Assembly (NCBI RefSeq): GCF_004521965.1
Contig: NZ_SDGK01000016.1
Location: 1 to 62,427, forward strand
DNA from: Weissella cibaria
GTDB lineage: Bacteria; Bacillota; Bacilli; Lactobacillales; Lactobacillaceae
DNA length: 62,427 bases
Direction: 5' to 3'
In this document: in pieces, positions 6,073 through 15,202 of the stretch
How positions within the stretch are numbered: position 1 is the first letter of the stretch
Layout of the letters: the number at the start of each line of letters is the position of its first letter
Position numbers and translations under genes: made by a program
Notes under the pieces: model-generated
What the model saw: the letters and a program-made list of their open reading frames with translations, nothing else
Database searches by the model: none
What the model was told of the DNA's origin: nothing

Positions 6073-8964
6073 TTAAGACAGAATGTACTTGTCTACCGCC
6101 TCTTCAACGAAGCTAACAATTTTCTTCTTCAATGAGCGAGTCTTCATAAACGTGAATCCCATTCCCGCTAATTCAGTACTCATCTCTTCTTCCTTCATCT
6201 TATGAGCAAACTCGTAATCATTAACCTTTTCATCAACGAATTCTGGTTCAAGTTCATTTTCCTTGGCGAACTTCTCAATGTCTTGATTACGACGATCAAT
6301 CAAATAGTTGTTCAATGAATCAGGTACGCTGTCTCCTGGATGAAGTTGTGGCACAACCTCATCCAAGAATTCAGCCAACAGTTCAGCCTTCGTCTTCAAT
6401 TCCTTTGAATCGGCATTGTTCAACAAACGCTTAATCTTGCGAACATCATCCTTGTAATCGCCAGGAGTAATTGCACGAATCAACTTAACGATATAAGAAA
6501 CGTCGATAACATCACGGGCAATCAAGTCTAGTTCAAAGTCGATATCATCCAGAACTGATACCTTACCCGCATCGTCGGCACCATCTCGTGTCCGCTTCTT
6601 CCATTCTTCGTAGGCAGCGTAGTACTTTCCACGATAGTTTTCGAGATCTTGCTCAGAAAAATCAGAGAAGTTTGCCCAATCAAATTCATCATAGACATTA
6701 ATCTTGTTAAACGTGCGCAAAACATCTCGGAATGATTGCACAAATTCAGCCAACTCCTCGTCCGTTGCGTTATACAACGCATCAACGGATTCAGGCGTTG
6801 GAACAACCTTGCGCAACGTGACAATGTTATCGACAAATTCACCATGCAATTCATTGTAATCCGGCGCGAAGAAGCTCGACTTGTCACCATCGGAGAACAG
6901 CGTCACAGCCTCATCTGTCGCCTTCTTTAAATTGCGATATGACACAATATTTCCAAATGGCTTTGACTTTTCTTCCACACGGTTAGTTCGTGAGTAAGCT
7001 TGAATCAAGTTGTGCCACTGTAACTTCTTATCTAAGTAAAGTGTCGACATACGAGGCGCATCAAATCCGGTCAAGAACATGTTAACAACAATCAAGATGT
7101 CGATATTATCTTCCTTGGTGTTCTCGTTTTGTTCCTTCATACGCTTTGAAACGTCTGCAAAGTAATCTGGGAATGTGTCCGTTGAGAAGTTAGTGCCGTA
7201 CTTGGCATTGTAATCAGCAATGATTTTATCCAAACCAAGACGTGAAGTCTGCAATTCTTCAGCTGGCTCACCTTGATTATCTTCGTTGTCCGCTTCATTC
7301 GCAGTCCATGTGAAGATGCTTGAGACATTCAAGTCCGTCTTCATTTCCTTGAAAATCTCATAGTATTGCAAAGCAACACGTGTGTTTGGCACCGCAAAGA
7401 TGGCGTTATAGTGACGCCCCTTTGAACGATTTCCGTGATTCAACACAATATGTTGCGCAATCATCTTCAACCGATCTGGATTTTCCCATACTTCTTTTTT
7501 GTCGATACCCTTTGCAACCGTGTCTTCATCAGTGACGATACCATGACCTTGGATTGTGTTAATGTATTCCACGTTAAACGCCAAAACGTTTCGATCGCGA
7601 ATTGCGTCCTTAATCAAGTATGAATGTAAACGCTCATCATACAAGTCATCGGTAGTACGTCCATCCTTACCAATGTTTTCCTTGAAAATTGGCGTACCCG
7701 TAAATCCAAAGTGTTGCGCATTCATAAACCATTTGTTCACATTCTTGCGCATCTCTCCAAATTGAGAACGGTGAGCCTCATCTTCAATGAAAATAACACG
7801 CTTATCGTGATAAGATGCCAAGATGTTTTTGAATTTGTCACTCGTAACTGCATTATTCAACTTTTGAATTGTTGTAATAATCAGTTGTGTACTTGTGTCA
7901 GTCAATTGTGACACAAGGTTCTTTGTGTTCGTTGTGCGGTCCAGCGCAGGTTCATTGTTCGCACCAGACTTAGGTAGGTACGAATTAAAATTCTTAGCCG
8001 TCTGAATGTCCAGATCTGAACGGTCAATCAAGAAAATAACCTTCTCAGCGTTGGTATTTTGTGCCAACAATCGCGCGGCCTTAAAAGAAGTAATTGTCTT
8101 TCCAGACCCTGTTGTGTGCCAAATATAACCGTTCTTTTCTGGGTTTACTTGTGCTTGTTTGACAATTGCTTCTACTGCGTACACTTGATAAGGACGCATA
8201 ACAATCATGCGACTGTTGTCTTCGTCAAAAATCGTGTACTTCGCAATCATGCTATGCAAACGGACTGGATCAAAGAAACTCACCGTGAATAAATCAAGCT
8301 CGTTCAACCAAGCGTTCTTCTCATCGGTCCAATAGAACATAAAGTTCGAATTGAGCTTGCCATCCCCATTGGCGAAGTAACGCGTTTCACCACCGTTTGA
8401 TACAACGAAGAATTGCAAGAAGTTAAATAAGAAGTTCGTACGCAAACTCTCCGTACGATAACGCAAAATTTGGTTGAATGCCTGTGTAAAGTCAACACCT
8501 CGGCGCTTCAATTCAATCTGTGTGACTGGCAACCCGTTAATCAAAATCGTCACATCATAACGATTCTCATGTAGCCCATCAGAGTTTGTAACTTGGTGGG
8601 TCACTTCAAAGATATTGTTATTCCAGTCCTTACCGTCGAAGAAATAAATCGTCAACGGTGTATTGTCATCACGAGTAATCGCAACACGCCCGTATGGTGA
8701 CGTGTCTGTACCTCGGAGTAACTTACCTGTTTCAAAGATTCCTTGTGATCGGCGCAACTCATTCTGAACACGTTTAAATTCATCGTCAGAAAGTGGCGTT
8801 CCCTTCAATGCCTCAGCGTTGTATTCGTTCATTACTTGGCGAAAGTGCGCTGCCATCGACTCAACATCAGGTAGCTTAACGCTTTTGTACCCAATCGCAT
8901 TCAGCTTTTGGATTAATTTATTTTCTAAATCATATTCTGATTGGTGCCCACTACTCATACTCAT
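6073..8964 (-). CDS. hsdR: type I restriction endonuclease subunit HsdR
   Basis: About 963-aa motor/nuclease subunit. The N-terminal nuclease domain shows NRYDVTILINGLPVTQIELKRRG with the PD-(D/E)xK signature (ELK). The SF2 translocase follows: Walker A HTTGSGKTITS, DEAHRSQFGEMRK, GFTGTP, and motif VI QAYSRTNR after TGFDAPRMSTLYLDK. The C-terminal helical domain binds the methyltransferase. It cleaves unmodified DNA after ATP-driven translocation. Start: ATG 8964 or 8958 with GGAAG upstream; a TTG at 8973 is possible. Transcribed alone, ahead of the mod operon, with its own terminator. Confidence 0.95.
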   Translation of the reverse strand: MSMSSGHQSEYDLENKLIQKLNAIGYKSVKLPDVESMAAHFRQVMNEYNAEALKGTPLSDDEFKRVQNELRRSQGIFETGKLLRGTDTSPYGRVAITRDDNTPLTIYFFDGKDWNNNIFEVTHQVTNSDGLHENRYDVTILINGLPVTQIELKRRGVDFTQAFNQILRYRTESLRTNFLFNFLQFFVVSNGGETRYFANGDGKLNSNFMFYWTDEKNAWLNELDLFTVSFFDPVRLHSMIAKYTIFDEDNSRMIVMRPYQVYAVEAIVKQAQVNPEKNGYIWHTTGSGKTITSFKAARLLAQNTNAEKVIFLIDRSDLDIQTAKNFNSYLPKSGANNEPALDRTTNTKNLVSQLTDTSTQLIITTIQKLNNAVTSDKFKNILASYHDKRVIFIEDEAHRSQFGEMRKNVNKWFMNAQHFGFTGTPIFKENIGKDGRTTDDLYDERLHSYLIKDAIRDRNVLAFNVEYINTIQGHGIVTDEDTVAKGIDKKEVWENPDRLKMIAQHIVLNHGNRSKGRHYNAIFAVPNTRVALQYYEIFKEMKTDLNVSSIFTWTANEADNEDNQGEPAEELQTSRLGLDKIIADYNAKYGTNFSTDTFPDYFADVSKRMKEQNENTKEDNIDILIVVNMFLTGFDAPRMSTLYLDKKLQWHNLIQAYSRTNRVEEKSKPFGNIVSYRNLKKATDEAVTLFSDGDKSSFFAPDYNELHGEFVDNIVTLRKVVPTPESVDALYNATDEELAEFVQSFRDVLRTFNKINVYDEFDWANFSDFSEQDLENYRGKYYAAYEEWKKRTRDGADDAGKVSVLDDIDFELDLIARDVIDVSYIVKLIRAITPGDYKDDVRKIKRLLNNADSKELKTKAELLAEFLDEVVPQLHPGDSVPDSLNNYLIDRRNQDIEKFAKENELEPEFVDEKVNDYEFAHKMKEEEMSTELAGMGFTFMKTRSLKKKIVSFVEEAVDKYILS

Positions 8965-8983
8965 TACTTCCAATCTAATTTAT

Positions 8984-9024
8984 AACGCTGCTAATTACAG
9001 CGTAATTTCTATTCCATTATTATA
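8984..9024 (-). promoter_or_regulatory. hsdR promoter region with short palindrome
   Basis: Minus-strand TATAAT at 9019-9024 fits a -10 box; the -35 region is poor. Between it and the hsdR start lies ACGCTG-n7-CAGCGT (8984-9002), a possible regulatory dyad in the 5' leader. Confidence 0.4.
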
Positions 9025-9173
9025 TCAAAATGTTATGCAAATTTTATTACTTCGCTAACTCTGCACCTTAATATTCATGGTGCGAGTTGTCAGAATAAAA
9101 CAAGTTATCTCTTACATGAGCTGATACTCGTCGTATCGGAGTATATGAACTCATCGCACGTTTTGTCCTTGTT

Positions 9174-10583
9174 TTAGATGTACTTTTCTTTGGCTTTTTC
9201 TTTTTTGTGTCTGCTTTCTTTGCAACAATCGGAGACGTGTTCTCTTTTTTTCTTACTCTTAAGCTTAGATACCGGTTCGGGCTTCTTACCACATATAACA
9301 CCCGCAGCGCCTGTAGTTGCCACAATCTTGACTTTCCGCTTTCTAATGACAGGCGGTTGTGCCACGATGCGCTTTTCGACGGATATTTTATCTACAATCC
9401 CATCGTTACCGTAACTATAGTTAATTGCATGCCCTTCTTTTGCACGTGATGTTCGCAAATTACTCTTTGAACCTATTCCGCGTTTGGAATGCGCAAACCA
9501 TCTTTCTTGTGCCTTTGACCACGCAACCTTATACGCCTGGAAAGTTTCAGAGTCAAACTTAATCACCTTGTTTAATAAGAAATCAGTATATTGGGGCAAA
9601 GAAGTTCGTAACTTCTTAATCACAAGGTTTTCGTTAAATGCACCTTCTTTTCCATCGTGCAAAACGCGACCCATTTTCATCCATTTTTCTAGGTCAAATG
9701 GAAAGTCATACGCCGGCATAGTTGTAATATCATTAAAAAAGCAATTAACTACTGTAATCTCAGATTTAGTATCAACTTTCTCATTTCCATCTTTTTTCTG
9801 GCTATGTTTTGCACTCACATTATGTCGCTGCAGACTGTTAGCTAGCACTCTCACATTCCAGGCTGATTGATATCGCAGGTACGTTGTTCCGTCAAAATTC
9901 ATAGATAGTTTTAGCAGGTTACTTACGAATCTTTTGGTTGCGCCCGTATATTTATCCAAGCTCAAGTTTTTTATTGTCTCTATGTCCACTGACACACCGA
10001 GAAGTTTGTCCAACTTCTGCCTAGCATATTTACGGTAAGAAGATAATTCCTCCTCTTCACTTAAGGTAACGTTCCTACGTTCAATGATTCTTTCGTAAAG
10101 ATTGTTTATGTTTATTTCTTCATCCTCGAACGAGTTGACAGTCTTCCAAACTTTGTTCAGAGCTTTAATGTTAATCCGATTATTTTTTAAAATTTCTGGA
10201 CCACCATTTTGTGTCACTAGAGTATCCCATATATCCATAAACTCATTAAACCTGACATCACCAGTGTCTTTTAGTCGGTTTAAATCAAACGGAAAAATCA
10301 TAGAACCCTTTCGGCGATACTTCATGACGGTATTTAAATCCACGAGATATTCCTTTTCCCATTCGGTCAAACTCCAAATCCTACGTAACTGACACACAAG
10401 ATCTGACTGATCAAAATTCAAATACGGTAAATTAACCCATTCATCTAATGTCAAAGGAAACTTTCCCGAAATCCCACTGTCTTTAACTAGATCAAGAAGT
10501 GATTGTTTCGATCTACTTGTTATTGTTTCTTTGGCTTTACTTTCAGAAACTGTTCTACCTTCAAAACTATATTGTCTCTCCAT
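9174..10583 (-). CDS. unrecognised 469-aa protein with Lys-rich tail
   Basis: No family recognised. Start taken as ATG 10583 (a longer TTG start at 10601 is possible). The body shows weak internal repeats of the type hydrophobic-x-F-D-x(4-6)-Y-x(3)-A/V-W, for example MNFDGTTYLRYQSAWNV, IKFDSETFQAYKVAWSK and VRFNEFMDIWDT, plus two FPFDL blocks. The last 50 residues are Lys/Arg rich. A run of seven A (minus strand, about 9243-9249) lies in the tail: reading one base fewer continues smoothly into another Lys-rich frame that ends at 9068 (RAMSSYTPIRRV, SDNSHHEY), so the true C-terminus may be longer, or the tract may vary. Lies between an orphan T-box and hsdR; AT-rich; probably acquired with the island. 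Confidence 0.6.
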   Translation of the reverse strand: MERQYSFEGRTVSESKAKETITSRSKQSLLDLVKDSGISGKFPLTLDEWVNLPYLNFDQSDLVCQLRRIWSLTEWEKEYLVDLNTVMKYRRKGSMIFPFDLNRLKDTGDVRFNEFMDIWDTLVTQNGGPEILKNNRINIKALNKVWKTVNSFEDEEININNLYERIIERRNVTLSEEEELSSYRKYARQKLDKLLGVSVDIETIKNLSLDKYTGATKRFVSNLLKLSMNFDGTTYLRYQSAWNVRVLANSLQRHNVSAKHSQKKDGNEKVDTKSEITVVNCFFNDITTMPAYDFPFDLEKWMKMGRVLHDGKEGAFNENLVIKKLRTSLPQYTDFLLNKVIKFDSETFQAYKVAWSKAQERWFAHSKRGIGSKSNLRTSRAKEGHAINYSYGNDGIVDKISVEKRIVAQPPVIRKRKVKIVATTGAAGVICGKKPEPVSKLKSKKKREHVSDCCKESRHKKEKAKEKYI

Positions 10584-10599
10584 TTTCCACGTTTCTCTC

Positions 10600-10704
10600 A
10601 ATCTAAATCATACATAATAAATAAAATATACCACTAAATTGAATTCATTATAAATATGTACTATAAATCGAACATAATAAACGGTATTCAGGAGGAGATT
10701 TAAC
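10600..10704. other. AT-rich gap between T-box terminator and the 469-aa gene
   Basis: Strongly AT-rich, with TATA-like stretches on the minus strand that could promote the gene starting at 10583. A plus-strand AGGAGGAG at 10690-10697 has no start codon after it. It may mark the edge of the inserted island. Confidence 0.4.
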
Positions 10705-10998
10705 AAAAAAAATCCCAGGAACGCTATAACTAGCATCCCCGGGACGAATTAACTCGTGTTACCACCCAGATTCGATAGACTATCGCCAATCCACCCTCAA
10801 AAGTACGCCTTCCAGCTGATACAGCCTCCAGATATACTTGCACGCGATAACGGGCGCACCCGGGATCCACTTACAATTTCTCGCAAATACATAAAGCTCC
10901 AAGACCGTTTTCATAGTGGCTTGTTGTCGATTCACACCACCCATCGACTCTCTGTCTAACATACCAACTAATACTTATCTTTTCATCACTCGATGGAC
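10705..10998 (-). promoter_or_regulatory. T-box riboswitch (tRNA-sensing leader)
   Basis: On the minus strand: an AGTA element near 10975, the conserved stem I apical segment GACAGAGAGTCGATGGG (about 10940-10960), CTTGGAGC further on, the T-box bulge GGGTGGTAACACG (10755-10767) followed by TTCGTCCC, and a competing terminator stem at 10713-10744 ending in eight T. This is the canonical order of an attenuation T-box that reads uncharged tRNA. I could not fix the specifier codon by hand. T-boxes control aminoacyl-tRNA synthetase or amino-acid genes; here the next gene is an unrelated 469-aa protein followed by restriction genes, so the leader looks orphaned. Confidence 0.88.
10713..10744 (-). 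terminator. T-box terminator hairpin
   Basis: TCCC-GGGG-ATGCTAG and its partner form the terminator arm of the T-box, with T8 at 10705-10712 on the minus strand. Confidence 0.85.
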
Positions 10999-11001
10999 AT
11001 G

Positions 11002-11030
11002 GGAATAGGCCGATTATTAGTAAGTGTCAA
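11002..11030 (-). promoter_or_regulatory. promoter of the T-box leader
   Basis: Minus strand TTGACA (11025-11030), 17-base spacer, TATTCC (11002-11007). Transcription would begin about 10995, right at the T-box. Confidence 0.65.
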
Positions 11031-11060
11031 TAGTTTTATCATTTAATTTTAATTAACGGT

Positions 11061-11970
11061 TTATCCAACCGTCAAAATCAACTTACCATGCACGCCACCC
11101 TGTTGCAGACGCGCATAATCCAACCGTACATTATCAGCGCTCAATGGCAATTTGCTATCAATCACACTGATAAAGCGACCACTGCTTAAGCCATCCAACA
11201 AAGTCTGCACGGTCTCACCACTCGCTTGTTTAAAGAAGTGAACAAAGCGCGGATCACGATGTGAACGTGCAACAATAGACAAGACATGACCATTTGGCTT
11301 GGTAGCCTTAAATGAAGCCGCCAACACCCGCTCCGAACCAACCGTATCATAAACTGCATCATACACAGCCCCGTTAGCCGTAATATCATCCGTTTTATAA
11401 TCAAAACCCGTCACTTGTGGGAACTTCTCACGCAACATTTGCAAGCCCCAACCACTGGCCGTAGCGCTTACGTCGGCACCGGCATTCAGCGCTGCTTGAA
11501 TGGCCATTAATCCAACTGAACCCGAGCCACCCGCCGTGAACCAAAACACGTTGGTCAGCATTAACTTGCAATCCACTGACAATGCCACTGTAACCAGTTT
11601 GACCACCTAGCACCACTGACACAGCGGTTGCGTATGCCACATTATCAGGAATGTGCGCCGCCAATCGTTCTGGCACTCAAACTTCTTCTGCGTAGGTTTT
11701 ACCACCACGAACATTAGCGACTAACCGATCACCAACCTTGAAGCCACGAATATTACGACCAATCGCAATAGCCTCCCCAGCCACAGGCGAACCCAAAATC
11801 ATGCCATCTCGACCACCACGGCTACCATTTCCAATCTTAATATCAATTGGGTCCACTGCAACCGAGCGCGTCTTAACTAAGATTTCATCAGCTACCACCT
11901 TCAAATTACGGACCTCTGCATCAACTAACGAATCGAAATCACCTAACCGATTTCGTGCAACTGCCTTCAT
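11061..11970 (-). pseudogene. broken NADPH:quinone oxidoreductase / zinc-type dehydrogenase
   Basis: Three consecutive pieces spell a medium-chain dehydrogenase of about 300 aa. The N-terminal GroES-like part (MKAVARNRLGDFDSL, VDPIDIKIGNG) ends at an in-frame TGA (11677-11679); the same frame resumes VPERLAAHIPDNVAYA, LGGQTGYSGI, RVLVHGG; a frameshift near 11535 then leads into the Rossmann part (AGGSGSVGLMAIQAA, GVHGKLILTVG). One nonsense codon plus one indel in a normally single-frame enzyme mark it as decayed. Family identity is clear; the substrate is not. Confidence 0.88.
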
Positions 11971-12039
11971 GTTTCTTGCCTTCTTTTCTTATTTACGAAT
12001 AGTGTACACCCGCCTAAAATAGGTAGCGAAAAATGGCCC

Positions 12040-13014
12040 TTAATCGGCATCAATCGTTAACTGCCGTGCCTCGGGGTTCAAAACATGCTGATTAGTTAAC
12101 TCTTCAATCGTCGCAAATAGCACGCCTTCACGAATACCTGACTGTGAGAAAATCACCTTATTACTATCGATAATCGTCAACAACGTCACAATCGGCAAAA
12201 CACCCCCAATAATAATATCGCCCCGGGCTTTCGACAAACCACGAATTTCAATGCGTTCCGCCTTTGTATCACCTAACAATTCGGCAAAGATATCATCGAC
12301 CTCGTCCTTAGTCATTTGATAACCGTGCACGGGTAAATCCAACTGATTACGACGGTGTCGCATAATCTTAGCCAACGTTCGGTTAGAGCCACCGATGGCA
12401 ATAATCGGCAAGTTCACTGCATTTGCTAACCAAGCAATATCATGGAAGTATTTATTCGTCGCCGTCAACGCGTTGAACAAACTCTTCGCACTAACCAGGT
12501 CTTTCTCCAAATGGACTTCCGTAATATTGACTGCCCCGATTGGCACGCTGATTCGTTGCACCATCTTACCGGACTTCACCAAAATCATTTCAGTCGACGC
12601 CCCACCAGTATCCAAAATCAGCGCGTCATTAACTGGTAGCGAATTCATGACCCCTTTGAAGTCATACACCGCTTCCTGATCACCTGAAATAACGGTCAGG
12701 TCAAATCCCATTGTTTCTTTAAAACGCGCTAAAAACTCCGCTTGATTGCTGGCCTGACGTACAGCAGCCGTGGCAACAGCCCGCACGTGTACCTGTTCAT
12801 CAAACGTCGTATAAATTTCTTTAAATTCAGCCAGTGCCACCATTGTCCGGTCAATTGCATCTGGTTGAATCACTTTCTCATCGCCCATGCCCGCTGACAT
12901 TCGCACCATTTCTTGACGGCGGTCTAATACTTCATATGACCCATCTGCATCAATGCGATTGACCATCATACGAACCGAGTTTGAACCAAGATCCAAAATT
13001 GCTAATGTAGGCAT
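12040..13014 (-). CDS. ppx: exopolyphosphatase, Ppx/GppA family
   Basis: 324-aa ASKHA-fold phosphatase: N-terminal phosphate-binding loop (AILDLGSNSVRMMV), VRAVATAAVRQA, the second loop LILDTGGASTEMILV, and AIGGSNRTLAKI. It releases terminal phosphate from polyphosphate chains (or acts on pppGpp in GppA members). Short version without the C-terminal HD domain found in enterobacterial Ppx. ATG 13014 follows GGAGGAGGG. It starts 18 bases after ppk, so the two form a polyphosphate synthesis/turnover operon. Confidence 0.92.
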   Translation of the reverse strand: MPTLAILDLGSNSVRMMVNRIDADGSYEVLDRRQEMVRMSAGMGDEKVIQPDAIDRTMVALAEFKEIYTTFDEQVHVRAVATAAVRQASNQAEFLARFKETMGFDLTVISGDQEAVYDFKGVMNSLPVNDALILDTGGASTEMILVKSGKMVQRISVPIGAVNITEVHLEKDLVSAKSLFNALTATNKYFHDIAWLANAVNLPIIAIGGSNRTLAKIMRHRRNQLDLPVHGYQMTKDEVDDIFAELLGDTKAERIEIRGLSKARGDIIIGGVLPIVTLLTIIDSNKVIFSQSGIREGVLFATIEELTNQHVLNPEARQLTIDAD

Positions 13015-13032
13015 AATTTCCCTCCTCCAGTG

Positions 13033-15084
13033 TTAGTCGTTTTCATTTTCAGCTGCAATTAATAAGCGTTCTTGCACCGGTACCGGATCTGAATCCGCCT
13101 TTAGCTTACGTCGGACATACCGCCCATTACGGTTTTTATTGAAGCTTTGTGCCCGGTCTGACCACATCTGCCGGAAAATTTTACGAATACGGTGTTTCAA
13201 CGTCGCATCGTGAATTGGAAACAGCAGTTCTACGCGCCGGTCAAAGTTACGCGGCATCGCATCCGCAGACGCCAGATAAACCGTCACATCCTCTTTATCC
13301 CGTTTAAACAGATAAATGCGTGAGTGTTCGAGTAACCGCCCAACAATTGAGCGGATTTGAATATTCTCACTCACATTAGGCAGGTTCGGCATCGCTGTTG
13401 CAATCCCCCGGACCAGCAAATGAATGTGCACCCCGGCTTGGCTCGCGATATACAACCGTTCAATCAACTCCTGGTCCGAAATAGAATTCACTTTGAACCA
13501 GATTTCGGGGTGTTTACCAGCATCGGCTGCGACAATCATTTCATCAATCTGTTCAACTAAAGTGGCACGCAGCATATTTGGCGCAATTCGAATGTCAGCC
13601 AGTTCTTGCGGTTGTGATGCTTGCCCTGTCACATAAGCAAACACGCGCCGGACATCAGCTGCCATGTACTCATCGGCAGTAAACAAACCAAAGTCCGTGT
13701 AAAAGTGAGCCGTCTTATCGTTGTAGTTACCCGTTCCCAAATGAACAATCGTGCGACCGTTCCGAACAACATAGGCCATCTTGGCATGGACTTTCATCGC
13801 TGGGAAACTTGTAAACACGGTCACACCAGCAGCTTGTAGTGTATCGACCAATTTCAAGTTGTTTGGTTCATCAAACCGGGCCTTAATCTCAACCAGTGCC
13901 ATCACGTGTTTGCCCGCCTGGGCGGCTTGCGCAAGTGCCGCCACAATGGGCGAATCATGCGACACCCGATAAATGGAAATGCCGATTTCTGACACCGAGT
14001 CATCATGCGCCGCCTGCTGAAAGAAATTCAATACCGCGTCATAACTGTCATACGGATGATGCACAAGATAATCCTGTGCCACAATGTTATCAAAAATATC
14101 AGCCCGCGCCAGCGCCTTCACCTGGTGTGGCTGGTATGGGTGATAATGCAAGAAAGCAAACTCAGCAGCTTTGCCTTCTTGTTTCAATAAGTCATTTAAT
14201 TCAGTCACAAAATCATACGCCAGTGGGCCCTTAACCTTAAAGACGTGAAGCCGGTCAACACCCAAAACCCGCTGCAAATGGCGTTTCAATTTGGCTGGCA
14301 TCTGCGCCGAAACCGTCAAATTAATTGCTGGCGCCGTCGCCCGTTTATCAACCTCTGCTTGAATGGCATCCACCACATCAGTCGTTGATTTTGGCAAAAT
14401 GGGCATACTCATATCTTGCAAGATACGGAATTGATAGACCTGCTTATCAGCCAGGTTAGTCGCTAAATCAGCAATGTACGTCGTCACGACATCCGTCGTC
14501 GTCACAAAGCGGATGTTAGGTCCTGGTACGCGGATAAATCGTGGTGTCGTCGTTGGCAGGGCAAACGTCGTCCAGCCCGCATCTCCCGTATGACCAACGA
14601 CAAAGTTAATCGTCCCGTTGGATACTTCTGATAAGCTGGTCTCGTCCATTGCCTTTAAGGTCAACCGTGGCTGAATCGTCTGCTGAAAAATCTGGCGAAC
14701 CGCTGTCCGGTCATGCGCCTTTAAATCCGCCACCGGCAAAATAGGTAAATGCACATTGCTCAAAGCAACTTTGAAAGCTTCATAGCTCTGGTATTGGTGC
14801 CGTAACTGCTTACGAATAGCATGGCGCACCGCATTCATTTGTTGTTGTGGCGTCATGCCCGCTGGATCCTTCTTATCATTCCCAGATTGAATATCACGAA
14901 TCAAATCCGCCATGCGGACCATGTACCATTCATCAAAATTACTCTGCGTGATACTTAAAAAATTTGCTCTTTCCAAAAGTGGCTGGCCTGCATCCTGACT
15001 CAGTGCCAAAACACGTTCATTAAAGGCCAACCAACTTAACTCACGATTCATAAAATCGTGGTGTGTTAAAAAGTCTAATCTCAT
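13033..15084 (-). CDS. ppk: polyphosphate kinase 1
   Basis: 683-aa PPK1: N-terminal domain (RELSWLAFNERVLALS), head domain, and two PLD-like catalytic domains with the phosphorylated His region KVHAKMAYVVR and HLGTGNYNDKTAHFYTDFGL, plus LLEHSRIYLF and ASADAMPRNFDRRVELLFPI. It transfers the gamma phosphate of ATP to polyphosphate. ATG 15084 is preceded by a G-rich site (GGGGGAGGGG); a GTG at 15111 is less likely. First gene of ppk-ppx. Normal family length. Confidence 0.95.
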   Translation of the reverse strand: MRLDFLTHHDFMNRELSWLAFNERVLALSQDAGQPLLERANFLSITQSNFDEWYMVRMADLIRDIQSGNDKKDPAGMTPQQQMNAVRHAIRKQLRHQYQSYEAFKVALSNVHLPILPVADLKAHDRTAVRQIFQQTIQPRLTLKAMDETSLSEVSNGTINFVVGHTGDAGWTTFALPTTTPRFIRVPGPNIRFVTTTDVVTTYIADLATNLADKQVYQFRILQDMSMPILPKSTTDVVDAIQAEVDKRATAPAINLTVSAQMPAKLKRHLQRVLGVDRLHVFKVKGPLAYDFVTELNDLLKQEGKAAEFAFLHYHPYQPHQVKALARADIFDNIVAQDYLVHHPYDSYDAVLNFFQQAAHDDSVSEIGISIYRVSHDSPIVAALAQAAQAGKHVMALVEIKARFDEPNNLKLVDTLQAAGVTVFTSFPAMKVHAKMAYVVRNGRTIVHLGTGNYNDKTAHFYTDFGLFTADEYMAADVRRVFAYVTGQASQPQELADIRIAPNMLRATLVEQIDEMIVAADAGKHPEIWFKVNSISDQELIERLYIASQAGVHIHLLVRGIATAMPNLPNVSENIQIRSIVGRLLEHSRIYLFKRDKEDVTVYLASADAMPRNFDRRVELLFPIHDATLKHRIRKIFRQMWSDRAQSFNKNRNGRYVRRKLKADSDPVPVQERLLIAAENEND

Positions 15085-15162
15085 GAATAATCCCCTCCCC
15101 CGAGTGACCAAATTATACGCCTAATCGGTCCCAATTCTCCAGTGAAAATCAGCGAAAAATGA

Positions 15163-15198
15163 CAAAGCGTGCAAGAATGTTACAACTTGCACGCTTTG
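15163..15198 (-). terminator. terminator of the GlcD-type oxidase gene
   Basis: CAAAGCGTGCAAG pairs with CTTGCACGCTTTG over a 10-base loop, followed on the minus strand by TCATTTTTC. Confidence 0.85.
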
Positions 15199-15202
15199 CT
15201 GA

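Noticed and set aside
9240-9252. Programmed -1 frameshift site in the 469-aa gene
   Set aside because: The A7 run is not in the phase needed for an X-XXY-YYZ slip; the shift that joins the frames is +1 or a one-base loss, so only tract variation or decay is proposed.
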